This document shows positions 17,594-25,914 of a stretch of DNA of 54,231 nt, piece after piece (position 1 is the stretch's first letter; the number at the start of each line of letters is the position of its first letter). Under the pieces are notes generated by a model. It was not told the DNA's origin. It was given only the letters and a program-made list of their open reading frames with translations, and searched no databases. The stretch spans positions 1 through 54,231 of the forward strand of contig NZ_JAAFHA010000018.1 of NCBI RefSeq assembly GCF_010365055.1, read 5' to 3'. Made by a program: the position numbers and the translations under genes. The stretch comes from Rhodoferax sp. GTDB lineage: Bacteria > Pseudomonadota > Gammaproteobacteria > Burkholderiales > Burkholderiaceae_C.

Positions 17594-17910
17594 CAGCGCA
17601 AGCCACCATGCCAGTCGGGGGCGGGTTCAATGACCTGCCACCGATTTTTTTTGACCGGTCCGCGCCCTGCGGAGCAGGTCCTGTGCCAGGCACCCTGCCC
17701 GCAGCGATACCTGGCCCCTTGGTAAATCCAATCAATTCAATCACTGGGTCGATCCGGCCAGCCAGTCGGTGACGGTCTGACCCGCGCGTGCCTGGGCGAG
17801 GCATGACCAGTGGGCACCGCAGCGACGTTAAGATTCGCCCTGGCCTGAACCGCATGTATGTGCCGGTTGAGGTGCCTGGTCTCCTCCCACTTTTTGAATT
17901 GAAAAATACC
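17594..17910. other. Intergenic region upstream of the NCS2 permease, no gene recognised
   Basis: About 317 bases carry no coding signal I can support. There is a T8 tract at about 17645 and GC-rich hairpin potential at 17668-17705 (CTGCGGAGCAG and TGCCAGGCA). It may hold the terminator of the envelope run and the permease promoter. An in-frame extension of the permease back to 17788 exists but reads as non-family sequence. Confidence 0.35.
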
Positions 17911-19197
17911 ATGTCAATATTGAACTGGACCGTCAAAAGCGCCAGCGTGTTGCAGCAAGGCGGCGTGATTGCCCCCGATGAGCGGCTGCCGTGGCCGCAA
18001 ACCACCGTCATGGGCATGCAACACGTGATTGCCATGTTTGGCGCCACCGTGCTGGCCCCGATCCTCATGGGCTTTGACCCCAATCTGGCGATCTTGATGA
18101 GCGGCATCGGCACGCTGATCTTCTTTGTCATCACCGGCGGCAAGGTGCCGAGCTACCTGGGGTCGAGCTTTGCCTTCATCGGCGTGGTCATTGCCGCCAC
18201 CGGCTATGCGGGCCAAGGGCTCAACCCGAACATCGGCGTGGCGCTGGGCGGCATCATTGCCTGCGGCGCCGCCTACACCGCCATTGGCCTGCTGGTGCAG
18301 GTGGTGGGCACCGGCTGGATCGAGAAGCTGATGCCGCCGGTGGTGACTGGCGCCGTGGTCGCCGTCATCGGCCTGAACCTGGCGAGCGTGCCGATCAAGA
18401 ACATGGCCGCCAGCAACTTTGACAGTTGGATGCAGGCCGTCACCTTTGTCTGCGTGGCGCTGGTGGCGGTGTTCACGCGCGGCATGGTGCAGCGTTTGCT
18501 GATTCTGGTCGGCCTGCTCGTGGCCTCGCTGGTGTACGCGGTGCTGACCAACGGCCTGGGCCTGGGCAAGCCGCTCGACCTGAGCAACCTGATCAACGCG
18601 GCCTGGTTGGGCGCGCCCGGCTTTGCCGCCCCGGTGTTCGACCCCAAAGCCATGCTGATGATCGTGCCGGTGGCCATCATTCTGGTGGCGGAAAACCTGG
18701 GCCACCTCAAGGCCGTGGCCGCCATGACCGGCAAGAACATGGACCCGTACATCGGCCGCGCCTTCATCGGCGACGGCATCGCCACCATGGTCAGCGGCAG
18801 TGCGGGCAGCACCGGTGTGACCACCTATGCAGAAAACATCGGCGTCATGGCCGCCACCAAAATCTACTCGACGGCGCTGTTTCTGGTGGCCGGCTTGCTG
18901 GCGCTGGTGCTGGGCTTCAGCCCCAAGTTTGGCGCGGTGATTGCCGCCATTCCCTTGCCGGTGATGGGGGGCGTGAGCATCGTGGTGTTTGGCCTGATTG
19001 CCGTGGCGGGCGCTCGCATCTGGGTGCAAAACAAGGTGGACTTTGCCGACAACAAGAACCTGCTGGTGGCTGCCATCACCCTGATTCTGGGCACCGGCGA
19101 CTTCACACTCAAGTTTGGTGATTTCGCCCTCGGTGGCATCGGTACCGCCACCTTTGGCGCGATCTTGTTGCACGCGCTGCTGAACCGCAAACGCTAG
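17911..19197 (+). CDS. NCS2-family uracil/xanthine permease
   Basis: This 428-residue polytopic membrane protein is a nucleobase:cation symporter 2. Recognisable motifs are GMQHVIAMFGATVLAPILMG, SGIGTLIFFVITGGKVPSYLGSS near the N-terminus, LVAENLGHLKAVA (family Glu in TM8) and GDGIATMVSGSAGSTGVTTYAEN in TM10. The run GSAGSTGVTTYAEN with its second Glu resembles the UraA/RutG uracil branch more than xanthine carriers, but substrate cannot be fixed from sequence alone. I chose the ATG at 17911 because MSILNW begins just before conserved sequence. Confidence 0.88.
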   Translation: MSILNWTVKSASVLQQGGVIAPDERLPWPQTTVMGMQHVIAMFGATVLAPILMGFDPNLAILMSGIGTLIFFVITGGKVPSYLGSSFAFIGVVIAATGYAGQGLNPNIGVALGGIIACGAAYTAIGLLVQVVGTGWIEKLMPPVVTGAVVAVIGLNLASVPIKNMAASNFDSWMQAVTFVCVALVAVFTRGMVQRLLILVGLLVASLVYAVLTNGLGLGKPLDLSNLINAAWLGAPGFAAPVFDPKAMLMIVPVAIILVAENLGHLKAVAAMTGKNMDPYIGRAFIGDGIATMVSGSAGSTGVTTYAENIGVMAATKIYSTALFLVAGLLALVLGFSPKFGAVIAAIPLPVMGGVSIVVFGLIAVAGARIWVQNKVDFADNKNLLVAAITLILGTGDFTLKFGDFALGGIGTATFGAILLHALLNRKR

Positions 19198-19202
19198 AAC
19201 AT

Positions 19203-19258
19203 TTATATAAAATCAGGCTCTAACCCGCGTGGAATAGCCTTAGCGCTATTTATTAAAT
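19203..19258 (-). repeat. Degenerate ~55-bp interspersed repeat, copy 4
   Basis: Read on the minus strand: AATAGCGCTAAGGC, about 12 bases, then GGGTTAGAGCCTGATTTTAT. It lies directly after the permease stop codon. Confidence 0.5.
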
Positions 19259-19270
19259 AGAAATTGACAG

Positions 19271-19296
19271 GCTGGGTTGGTGCCCGCCAACCCAGC
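19271..19296. terminator. Hairpin between convergent permease and chalcone-isomerase-like genes
   Basis: A perfect 10-bp stem GCTGGGTTGG/CCAACCCAGC with a six-base loop lies between the two convergent stop codons. There is no strong T tract on either side, so termination strength is uncertain. Confidence 0.5.
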
Positions 19297-19319
19297 GCAT
19301 CGGCCCGATTCTGTTCGAC

Positions 19320-19913
19320 TTACTTGGCGCCCAGCAAGGCGGGCTTGAGCGCATCGTCGACCGGCTTATCACCCAGCCAGATCCGCAAGACGGCGTTGTA
19401 GAACGCGGCGTCCGGCAAAGGCTCACCCAGGGGCTTGCCGTTCAATTGGCTGACGGTGCCGGTGCCAGGCAACCAGTCGAGCGTGAGCACGTCGCCCTTT
19501 TTGACCGCCGGAACCACGCTGAACATTTTTTCAAACTTTTGCGTTTGATCGCTGGTCTTCGCTTTTTCCGCCGCGCTTGAATTGGCGTTCAAACCCGCAA
19601 CAAAAGTCTTGGCCAATTCGTCGCTGGGCACCTCACGCATCATCACAATCGTGACGCGCTTCGGGCCGGCCAGCGCCTGGACCTCGGTCGGCGTTGTCTT
19701 GTGGTCCGTCAGGTACAGCCCCATGGCATAAACCTTGAACACGAACTTGGTACGGATGCCAGCGCCATTGAGCTTGAGCGGCTTGCCCTCGACCGTGGTC
19801 GCGTCGTCAATTTTGACGCCGCCGACTTCGACCGCCTGGCTGGGCAGCGCGCCGCAGGCCAGCGCCAGCAGTCCGATGGAGAATATTTTTTTGAAGCTGG
19901 TTTGAGTTGTCAT
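19320..19913 (-). CDS. Chalcone isomerase-like exported protein
   Basis: This 197-residue protein has a signal peptide (LLALACGALPSQA, cleavage near 27). The bacterial chalcone-isomerase-like domain shows VEVGGVKIDDATTVEGKPL, LNGAGIRTKFVFKVYAMGLYL, KRVTIVMMREV and FYNAVLRIWLGDKPVDD. In bacteria these proteins are periplasmic and not known to isomerise chalcones; the fold binds fatty-acid-like ligands. The ATG at 19913 gives a proper signal peptide. Single gene, convergent with the permease. Confidence 0.85.
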   Translation of the reverse strand: MTTQTSFKKIFSIGLLALACGALPSQAVEVGGVKIDDATTVEGKPLKLNGAGIRTKFVFKVYAMGLYLTDHKTTPTEVQALAGPKRVTIVMMREVPSDELAKTFVAGLNANSSAAEKAKTSDQTQKFEKMFSVVPAVKKGDVLTLDWLPGTGTVSQLNGKPLGEPLPDAAFYNAVLRIWLGDKPVDDALKPALLGAK

Positions 19914-20173
19914 GATTTCCTTTTCCGAAAGTGATGGTATTTAAAAAATTACCTTTTCGCGGTTCTTACCGCCATCTGCAACAAGCCGTTCATCGGCCTT
20001 GAGCAAAGCCCGCGTCTGTCTGCAGGGTTCAGATTTAAGACTCGGGCTCTGTCAATTTTCAATAACAAAATAGTACATCCCCTGTCTTTGATCGCCGAGA
20101 GGAAATACCCTGATTTGGATGACAAGGACGTTGATTCCGGTCCAAAAAAGTGGGCTGCCGGGGCCCGCGCGCG

Positions 20174-20542
20174 TCAGGCCGGCCTGGCTGCCCGAATCCG
20201 GGCCACCAGCGCTGTCACCGACGAATCGGCCAGGGCGGGCGCGGCGGGGTTTTCGATCAGCGAGCGCAGCAGACGCGCCAGGGTGTCCGCCTGCGGCGTC
20301 AGCGGCCCAAAGAAATGCGGCGTGTCGCCCACGGCCAGCAGCAGGGTCGGAAAGTCTTCGACATCCAGCGGGTCCAGCAGCTCGGCATCGTCCTCGACGT
20401 CCATCCAGAGAAAGCGCACGGCGGGGAACTGCGCCTCTACCTGGGCAAAGCGCTGGCGGTAGTCGCGGCACACGCCGCACCACTCGGCGCACAGGCAGAC
20501 CACGAGGACGTCGGCGGGCGGACAGGGTGTGGCGATGGGCAT
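20174..20542 (-). CDS. Thioredoxin-like protein
   Basis: This 122-residue thioredoxin-fold protein has the active-site motif WCGVC within VVCLCAEWCGVCRDYRQRF. The central strand is VRFLWMDVEDD, with a cis-Pro segment VEDFPTLLLA. Thioredoxins usually have WCGPC; Val in place of Pro would shift the redox potential. No signal peptide is seen with the ATG at 20542, which I prefer to an upstream start whose 48 extra residues are not thioredoxin-like. It diverges from the peroxiredoxin-glutaredoxin gene, 136 bases away, and may serve the same redox system. Confidence 0.82.
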   Translation of the reverse strand: MPIATPCPPADVLVVCLCAEWCGVCRDYRQRFAQVEAQFPAVRFLWMDVEDDAELLDPLDVEDFPTLLLAVGDTPHFFGPLTPQADTLARLLRSLIENPAAPALADSSVTALVARIRAARPA

Positions 20543-20678
20543 GCCGGGATGATCGCAGAAATGGATCTGCTTTGCGATACCTGGCGGCCGGGACTTGGTT
20601 CGCTGGCGTACAGACCATGGGTGCGGGCGTGCGTACATTGCAGACATCAAGAACCGCAACACGAACTGGAGAAAAACA

Positions 20679-21413
20679 ATGCTCAAATCACGCGAAGGTC
20701 AAAAAGTCCCCGACGTCACGTTCCCGATCCGGGTCAACGGCGAATGGCAGAAAGTCAGCAGCGACGCCTTGTTCAAAGGCAAAACGGTGGTGCTGTTTGC
20801 GCTGCCCGGCGCCTTCACGCCGACCTGCTCCAGCACCCATCTGCCACGTTTCAACGAGCTCGCTGGCGTCTTCAAGGCCAATGGCGTCGATGACGTGATC
20901 TGCCTGTCAGTCAACGATCCCTTCGTGATGGAAACATGGAAGACAGCGCAGAACGCCGAAAACATTCACTTCATCCCCGATGGCAACGGCGAATTCACCG
21001 ACGCCATGGGCCTGCTGGTGGACAAGTCCGCGATCGGGCTGGGCAAGCGCAGCTGGCGCTATTCCATGCTGGTGAAGGATGGTTTGATTGAAAAAATGTT
21101 CATCGAGCCAGAAGAGCCGGGCGATCCGTTCAAGGTGTCGGACGCCGATACCATGCTGAACTACATCAACCCCAAGGCCAGCCCACCGCCGCGCGTCACT
21201 TTTTTCAGCAAACCCGGCTGCCCACACTGCGCGCGTGCCCGCAAGATGCTCGGTGACAAGGGGCTTCGGTTTGAGGAGATTGAACTGGGCAGCCACGGCA
21301 TCAGCTTCAGCTCGCTGCAAGCGGTGAGCGGACGCGGCACCACACCCCAGGTGTATATCGATGGTCAACACGTCGGTGGCGCCGACGAACTGACCCTCTG
21401 GCTGGCGAAGTAA
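20679..21413 (+). CDS. Peroxiredoxin-glutaredoxin hybrid
   Basis: This 244-residue fusion has an N-terminal Prx5-type peroxiredoxin (about 1-165) with peroxidatic Cys in PGAFTPTCSSTHLPRF. A C-terminal glutaredoxin (about 170-244) has active site CPHC in FFSKPGCPHCARARK and the GSH-binding TTPQVYIDGQHVGGADEL. Known hybrids of this type reduce peroxides using glutathione through the attached glutaredoxin. AACTGGAG lies upstream of the ATG at 20679. A lipoamide-dehydrogenase-like gene follows after 27 bases, likely co-transcribed. Confidence 0.93.
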   Translation: MLKSREGQKVPDVTFPIRVNGEWQKVSSDALFKGKTVVLFALPGAFTPTCSSTHLPRFNELAGVFKANGVDDVICLSVNDPFVMETWKTAQNAENIHFIPDGNGEFTDAMGLLVDKSAIGLGKRSWRYSMLVKDGLIEKMFIEPEEPGDPFKVSDADTMLNYINPKASPPPRVTFFSKPGCPHCARARKMLGDKGLRFEEIELGSHGISFSSLQAVSGRGTTPQVYIDGQHVGGADELTLWLAK

Positions 21414-21440
21414 GTTGCCACCGTCTGGACCGAAGCTGCC

Positions 21441-22883
21441 ATGAAGCCAATTCACGTCGATGTCGCCGTTATAGGTGCCGGGACCGCCGGCATGGGCGCC
21501 TACCGTGCCGCCCGCGCCCATACTCATTCCGTTTTGCTGATTGAAGGTGGCGCCTACGGCACGACATGCGCCCGCGTCGGCTGCATGCCCAGCAAATTGC
21601 TGATTGCCGCCGCCGAGGCCGCGCACCAAGCGCGGCATGCATCGCGGTTCGGGGTGCAGGTTAGAGACATTGCCATTGACGGCGCGGCGGTCATGGCGCG
21701 CGTGCAGCGCGAACGCGACCGTTTTGTCGGATTCGTGCTGGAGACGGTTGAAGCCATTGCGCCCAGTGACCGTTTGAGGGCCAAGGTGAGTTTTCAGGAT
21801 GCCGATACGCTGGTCACGGCGCAGGGCCAGTTGATTCACGCCCAGCGCATCGTGATCGCCACCGGCAGCATTCCCATGCTGGCGCCGGTGTTGAAGGGCT
21901 TGAGTACGCGCTTGCTGACCAATGAAAATATATTCGACTTGCCGACCCTGCCGACAAGTCTGGCGGTGTTCGGTCCCGGTGTGGTGGGAATGGAACTGGC
22001 CCAGGCCATGAGCCGCCTGGGCGTGCACGTCAAGGTGTTCGGCGTTGGCGGCGGCATTGCCGGCATTCGAGACCCGGCCGTTCGGGACTACGCCAACAAG
22101 GTTTTCAACGAAGAGTTTTATCTGGACGCATCGGCTCAGGTGAAGTCAGTCAAAGAAACGGCCACCGGGGTGGAAGTCCATTACCTGCATCGCGACGGGG
22201 CCTGGCAAACCGATGCGTTCGATTTTGTGCTGGCGGCGACCGGTCGGACGCCCGATCTTGCCGCACTGGCGTTGGAAAACACTGGACTAGAGCTGAATGA
22301 ACGCGGCGTGCCGGTGTTTGACCGTTTCACCCAGCAGTGCGGCAACAGTTCGATCTTTATTGCCGGCGACGCCAGCAACGACATCCCCCTGCTGCACGAG
22401 GCTGCCGATCAGGGTCGCATCGCGGGCGAGAATGCCGGGCGTTATCCCGCTATCCAACCCGGTTTGCGCCGCATGCCGATGGCGGTGGTCTTCACCGACC
22501 CTCAAATCGCGTCGGTGGGTTTCAACCTGAAACAGCTCGACGAGCAATTCAAGGACCGCTTCGCCGAGGGAATCGTGTCCTTTGAAGACCAGGGGCGCAG
22601 CCGGGTCATGCTGCGCAACAAGGGAATCTTGAAGGTCTACGGCGAGCAGGGCAGCGGCTTGTTTCTGGGGGCGGAAATGTTCGGCCCCGCCGCCGAGCAC
22701 ATTGGGCATCTGCTGGCCTGGGCGGCGCAACAGCGCATGACCATCTCCGACATGCTGACAATGCCTTTCTATCACCCGGTCATTGAAGAAGGACTGCGCA
22801 CCGCACTGCGGGCTCTCAACCACAAGCTGCATATCGGTCCGCAAGTGGTCGAGCGTTGCATGGATTGCGGGCCTGGCGCATAG
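21441..22883 (+). CDS. Dihydrolipoyl dehydrogenase-like pyridine nucleotide-disulphide oxidoreductase
   Basis: This 480-residue flavoprotein shows the FAD motif GAGTAGMGAYRAA, the redox-active disulphide in CARVGCMPSK, an NAD-binding region (AVFGPGVVGMELAQAMSRLG), FIAGDAS near the FAD, and a C-terminal dimerisation domain with the catalytic His-Glu arrangement HPVIEEGL. The disulphide motif has Ala-Arg-Val where Lpd usually has Leu-Asn-Val, so it is a divergent subgroup. No 2-oxo acid dehydrogenase genes are nearby. The position right after the peroxiredoxin-glutaredoxin hybrid suggests a peroxide or disulphide-reducing role, which is inference. Confidence 0.85.
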   Translation: MKPIHVDVAVIGAGTAGMGAYRAARAHTHSVLLIEGGAYGTTCARVGCMPSKLLIAAAEAAHQARHASRFGVQVRDIAIDGAAVMARVQRERDRFVGFVLETVEAIAPSDRLRAKVSFQDADTLVTAQGQLIHAQRIVIATGSIPMLAPVLKGLSTRLLTNENIFDLPTLPTSLAVFGPGVVGMELAQAMSRLGVHVKVFGVGGGIAGIRDPAVRDYANKVFNEEFYLDASAQVKSVKETATGVEVHYLHRDGAWQTDAFDFVLAATGRTPDLAALALENTGLELNERGVPVFDRFTQQCGNSSIFIAGDASNDIPLLHEAADQGRIAGENAGRYPAIQPGLRRMPMAVVFTDPQIASVGFNLKQLDEQFKDRFAEGIVSFEDQGRSRVMLRNKGILKVYGEQGSGLFLGAEMFGPAAEHIGHLLAWAAQQRMTISDMLTMPFYHPVIEEGLRTALRALNHKLHIGPQVVERCMDCGPGA

Positions 22884-22961
22884 CCTGCGGTGATGGCGCG
22901 CGGTCGACGCACGCGGCTGATGGTGCCAGCACCCCCACGGATCGCCATGGCGGCCCTGGAT

Positions 22962-23450
22962 TCAATCATCATCGCTGAGCTTTTCTTGCACCGCCATAAG
23001 AACACCGGCGCAACCATCCTCGATGACGTCAAGGACGTGCTCAAAGTCATCGGGCTGGCCGTAGAACGGATCAGGTACATCCTGGCTGACGGGCTCGCTG
23101 CAATATTGCGTGAAGTAGAGAAGCTTGTGGTGGAATCGTGGTGGGCAGCTCAGGCGCAGCGTCAGCAGGTTGCTCTCGTCCATCGCAAGAATCAGATCAA
23201 AGCGCTGAAAGTCCTCAGGCTGCAACAGCCTTGCTGTGAGACCGGAGAGGTCATAGCCCCGTCGCATCGCGTGTTTCTGCGCATGAAAATCGACCGGTTC
23301 TCCCGTGCTGAGGTCATGGGTGGCGGCCGAAGCCACATGCACCCGATCGTTCAAGCCCTGGTGGATCGCCTTCTGGCGCAGGACCTCCTCAGCCGTTGGA
23401 CTGCGGCACAGGTTGTCAGTGCAGACGAGGAGTATTGAATACTTGGTCAT
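22962..23450 (-). CDS. Low-molecular-weight protein tyrosine phosphatase
   Basis: This 162-residue cytoplasmic phosphatase has the P-loop VCTDNLCRSPTAE (C-x5-R-S) at about residues 9-17. The general-acid Asp is in DVPDPFYGQ at about residues 128-132. LMW-PTPs act on phosphotyrosine; in bacteria they often control exopolysaccharide kinases, though none is nearby. The ATG at 23450 overlaps, as ATGA, the end of a frame that shows traces of a decayed upstream gene. No capsule or Wzc/Wzb operon is present. Confidence 0.88.
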   Translation of the reverse strand: MTKYSILLVCTDNLCRSPTAEEVLRQKAIHQGLNDRVHVASAATHDLSTGEPVDFHAQKHAMRRGYDLSGLTARLLQPEDFQRFDLILAMDESNLLTLRLSCPPRFHHKLLYFTQYCSEPVSQDVPDPFYGQPDDFEHVLDVIEDGCAGVLMAVQEKLSDDD

Positions 23451-23815
23451 GGGGCAAAAGTGCGGTTAAGTTGTTGCAGTGCGATGGCGATATCGCGGCA
23501 GGCCTGGGTGGCATGAAAACCACGCCCTGCGCAGGTTGGGCCATTCGCCATTCTTGGCAGCAATTGTCCGACAGAATCATCAGCCTGCCTTGTTCGCCAA
23601 TGGGCATGTGAAACTGGCGCGTCAAGGGCGCTTGGCTTCAAGCGAATCAATACTGTCGGTGGCCTGCAGCGCACGGCCCAGCCTAGGTGATTTTGAAGAC
23701 CGTCCGAATGGTTCTTGAACCGGACTTTTCTTCGTAAACAGCCCATTGCTTGATCAGTTCGTTCGTTACGGTCATTTTTCTTCATCTCTTTTGAAGTGCA
23801 GCAGTTTCCTGCCAT
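23447..23815 (-). pseudogene. Possible decayed gene upstream of the tyrosine phosphatase
   Basis: I do not recognise a family. The minus strand holds a short ORF from ATG at 23775 that reads MTVTNELIKQWAVYEEKS and stops at TAG (23683-23685). Continuing in another frame, LGRALQATDSIDSLEAKRP stops again. A third segment, ending ALQQLNRTFAP, runs into the phosphatase start with an ATGA overlap. This pattern of coding-like pieces in different frames suggests a frameshifted gene. It could also be chance. Confidence 0.25.
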
Positions 23816-23955
23816 TTGACCGTTTACACAGAACTTCTTACACCCTCTACTTGGAGACGGGGAAATCCTTCAAGAAGGTACGCGGCTTTGCCCAACTGGA
23901 AATCCTGATAGACGGTATTCGTCCCCACTCCCAGCAACTCAAGAAGGCAGCATAA

Positions 23956-24144
23956 TCTTCATCACCACCAACTCAAACCTGCAACAGAGTTCGGGACATC
24001 GCCTTTTCCAATGTCACCGAGCGAGACAAGCTCAAACCCCGGCGCGATCCTTATTGGCAAAAACTGATGGCGGACTGCTACCGGGGCTACCGCAAAATGA
24101 CCACCACCAGCGATGGCAACTGGTCGGCTCCGCTACTTAAATGA
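23956..24144 (+). pseudogene. Integrase (tyrosine recombinase) N-terminal fragment
   Basis: An open stretch with no ATG translates to VRDIAFSNVTERDKLKPRRD, then PYWQKLMADCYRGYRKMTTT and SDGNW, before a stop at 24142-24144. The block K-L-K-P-R-R-x-P-Y-W-x-x-L, then G-Y-R-K-M and G-x-W, is the typical start of a class of phage/island integrases. The catalytic domain is absent. It lies at the left edge of the accessory sugar-acid block, consistent with a decayed island end. The rest of the 793-base gap (23451-24243) holds no intact gene. Confidence 0.6.
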
Positions 24145-24243
24145 AGCCCAGAACCCCGCCAAAAACCGCCCCTATCCGTCGTTATACTTGGTGAGAAGCG
24201 CATATTTCCACGATCAAGAAACGAAATCCACAGAGGATAAAAA

Positions 24244-25206
24244 ATGAAGCCAGTCATTCTTGTCACCCGCAAATTGCCGGATGCCGTCGAGCAGCGCCTC
24301 CTGCGCGACTACGACGCCCGTCTTAATCCCGGGGATGACCTCTACAGCGCCGATGAATTGGTCAAACGCGCCGAAGGTGCCGATGCCATCCTTCCCTGCC
24401 ACACCGAAAAATTCACCGCTGAGGTGATTGCCCGCCTTCCCAAGAGTGTCCGTGCCATTGCCAACTTTTCCGTTGGCTACGACCATGTCGACACCAAGGC
24501 CGCAAAAGAACATGGCCTTATCGTCACGAACACCCCCGAGGTGCTCTCCGACGCGACGGCCGAACTGACCATGATGCTGATGCTCGGCGCGGCACGCCGG
24601 GCCAGTGAAGGCGAGCGCCTGGTTCGCACGCGTGAGTGGAAGGACTGGAGCCCCAGTTTCATGGTTGGCACCCAAGTCACGGGCAAGCGACTCGGCATTA
24701 TCGGCTTTGGACGCGTCGGTCAGGTCGTTGCCAAACGCGCACGCGGCTTCGACATGGAGATTCACTACAATGATCTGCAGCGCTTACCGTCAGAAATCGA
24801 GGCGGGAGCAATTTATCACAAGACCCCCGAGGAACTGTTGCCGCATTGCGATTTTCTGGCACTCCACTGCGTCGCTATTCCGGAAACCTTCAGGCTGCTC
24901 AACGCCGCGCGCATAGCCCTGCTCCCGGACGGAGCCATTGTCGTCAACGCCAGCCGTGGCGCCGTAATCGATGACGACGCGCTGATCGCAGCACTCAAAT
25001 CAGGCAAACTGACCGCCGCCGGTCTTGATGTCTACAACAATGAACCGACGAACATTCACCCCGGTTACCGGGAACTGCCCAACGTGTTCCTGATGCCGCA
25101 CATCGGCAGTGCCACGAAGGAAACCAGGATCGCCATGGGCTTCCGCGCACTCGATAATCTGGATGCCATTTTCGCCGGGAAAGAGCCACTCGACCGGGTG
25201 GCGTGA
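24244..25206 (+). CDS. D-isomer-specific 2-hydroxyacid dehydrogenase (glyoxylate/hydroxypyruvate reductase type)
   Basis: The 320-residue enzyme has the NAD-binding motif GFGRVGQ (about 157-163) and the catalytic triad of the family: Arg in NASRGAVIDD, Glu in DVYNNEP and His in MPHIGSAT. An acidic residue follows the second strand (HYNDLQRLP), which favours NAD(H) over NADP(H). The family interconverts glyoxylate and glycolate or hydroxypyruvate and D-glycerate, which fits the neighbouring tartronate-semialdehyde reductase and glycerate kinase. CAGAGGA lies seven bases before the ATG. It heads a plus-strand set with the GlcG-like and DeoR-type genes. Confidence 0.9.
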   Translation: MKPVILVTRKLPDAVEQRLLRDYDARLNPGDDLYSADELVKRAEGADAILPCHTEKFTAEVIARLPKSVRAIANFSVGYDHVDTKAAKEHGLIVTNTPEVLSDATAELTMMLMLGAARRASEGERLVRTREWKDWSPSFMVGTQVTGKRLGIIGFGRVGQVVAKRARGFDMEIHYNDLQRLPSEIEAGAIYHKTPEELLPHCDFLALHCVAIPETFRLLNAARIALLPDGAIVVNASRGAVIDDDALIAALKSGKLTAAGLDVYNNEPTNIHPGYRELPNVFLMPHIGSATKETRIAMGFRALDNLDAIFAGKEPLDRVA

Positions 25207-25364
25207 ACACGTTTCTGCCGGCGCATTCCGTGTCTCGTGAAGCATCTCGCCTGACATGAATGAACGGGCAGCGCCGGACACAGGCAGCGCACCCGCTAGC
25301 TCGAACATGGCTGTCAGCCCGGTGAAATAGAAAATTGAACTAAAAGAGACAGAGGGAATTACAA

Positions 25365-25772
25365 ATGGAAATGAGCTTAGCAATGGTTCAGGATTTGACT
25401 GCCAGGGCAATTGAACTGGCCAATAGCGAGTTCAAGCGCCCCATTTGCGTCGCGGTATGCGACCAATATGGACTTCTTCTTTCGTTTACACGCGTGCCCG
25501 GAGCGACAATCCGCAGCATCTCGATAGCGCAGGGAAAAGCGTATACCGCAGCTCGCATGGGCGTCAATACCGATGCTTTTCTGGAAAGGCTGCAGCGGGA
25601 CAACCTACAAACCAGCTATTTTTGCGACCCCCTATTTACAGGGTTGCAGGGTGGCGCTGTTCTGAAAAATTCTGCCGGAGAAATAATTGGAGGCGCTGGA
25701 ATTAGTGGCCTGACAGCACAGGAAGACCAGGTAATTGCCAACATGATGGCGGCGACAACTCAAAAGGCATGA
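25365..25772 (+). CDS. GlcG/HbpS-family protein
   Basis: This 135-residue protein belongs to the GlcG/HbpS/PduO-C fold. It shows MVQDLTARAIELA, CVAVCDQYGLLLSFTRVPGA, SISIAQGKAYTAA and GGAVLKNSAGEIIGGAGISG. GlcG is encoded in glycolate operons but its role is not firmly known; relatives bind haem or corrinoids. GAGGGA precedes the ATG by seven bases. It lies between a 2-hydroxyacid dehydrogenase and a DeoR-type regulator, as expected for a glycolate/glyoxylate-linked accessory protein. Confidence 0.85.
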   Translation: MEMSLAMVQDLTARAIELANSEFKRPICVAVCDQYGLLLSFTRVPGATIRSISIAQGKAYTAARMGVNTDAFLERLQRDNLQTSYFCDPLFTGLQGGAVLKNSAGEIIGGAGISGLTAQEDQVIANMMAATTQKA

Positions 25773-25914
25773 TTTCCTGATCAGACAAGAAACTGTAAGC
25801 TCATTACTCTCAAGACAAGAACGGCATAAACATCTGCCGACGTCCGCAGGTACCGGGCTGACCATCCGGCCCGATTGCATTCCCCTGATCCTGCCCGAAC
25901 TTGCATAGCATCCG

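Noticed and set aside
17594..17910. Riboswitch before the nucleobase permease
   Set aside because: Hairpin potential exists but I could not match it to a purine or xanthine riboswitch core; a covariance-model scan would be needed.
17914..19173. A 419-codon minus-strand frame opposite the NCS2 permease
   Set aside because: It is His/Gln/Ala-rich and shadows a membrane protein gene with strong family motifs on the plus strand.
23451..24243. tRNA gene or attachment site next to the integrase fragment
   Set aside because: I looked for a T-arm GTTCGA pattern with cloverleaf stems and saw none, nor an obvious direct repeat at the right edge near 34000-34366.
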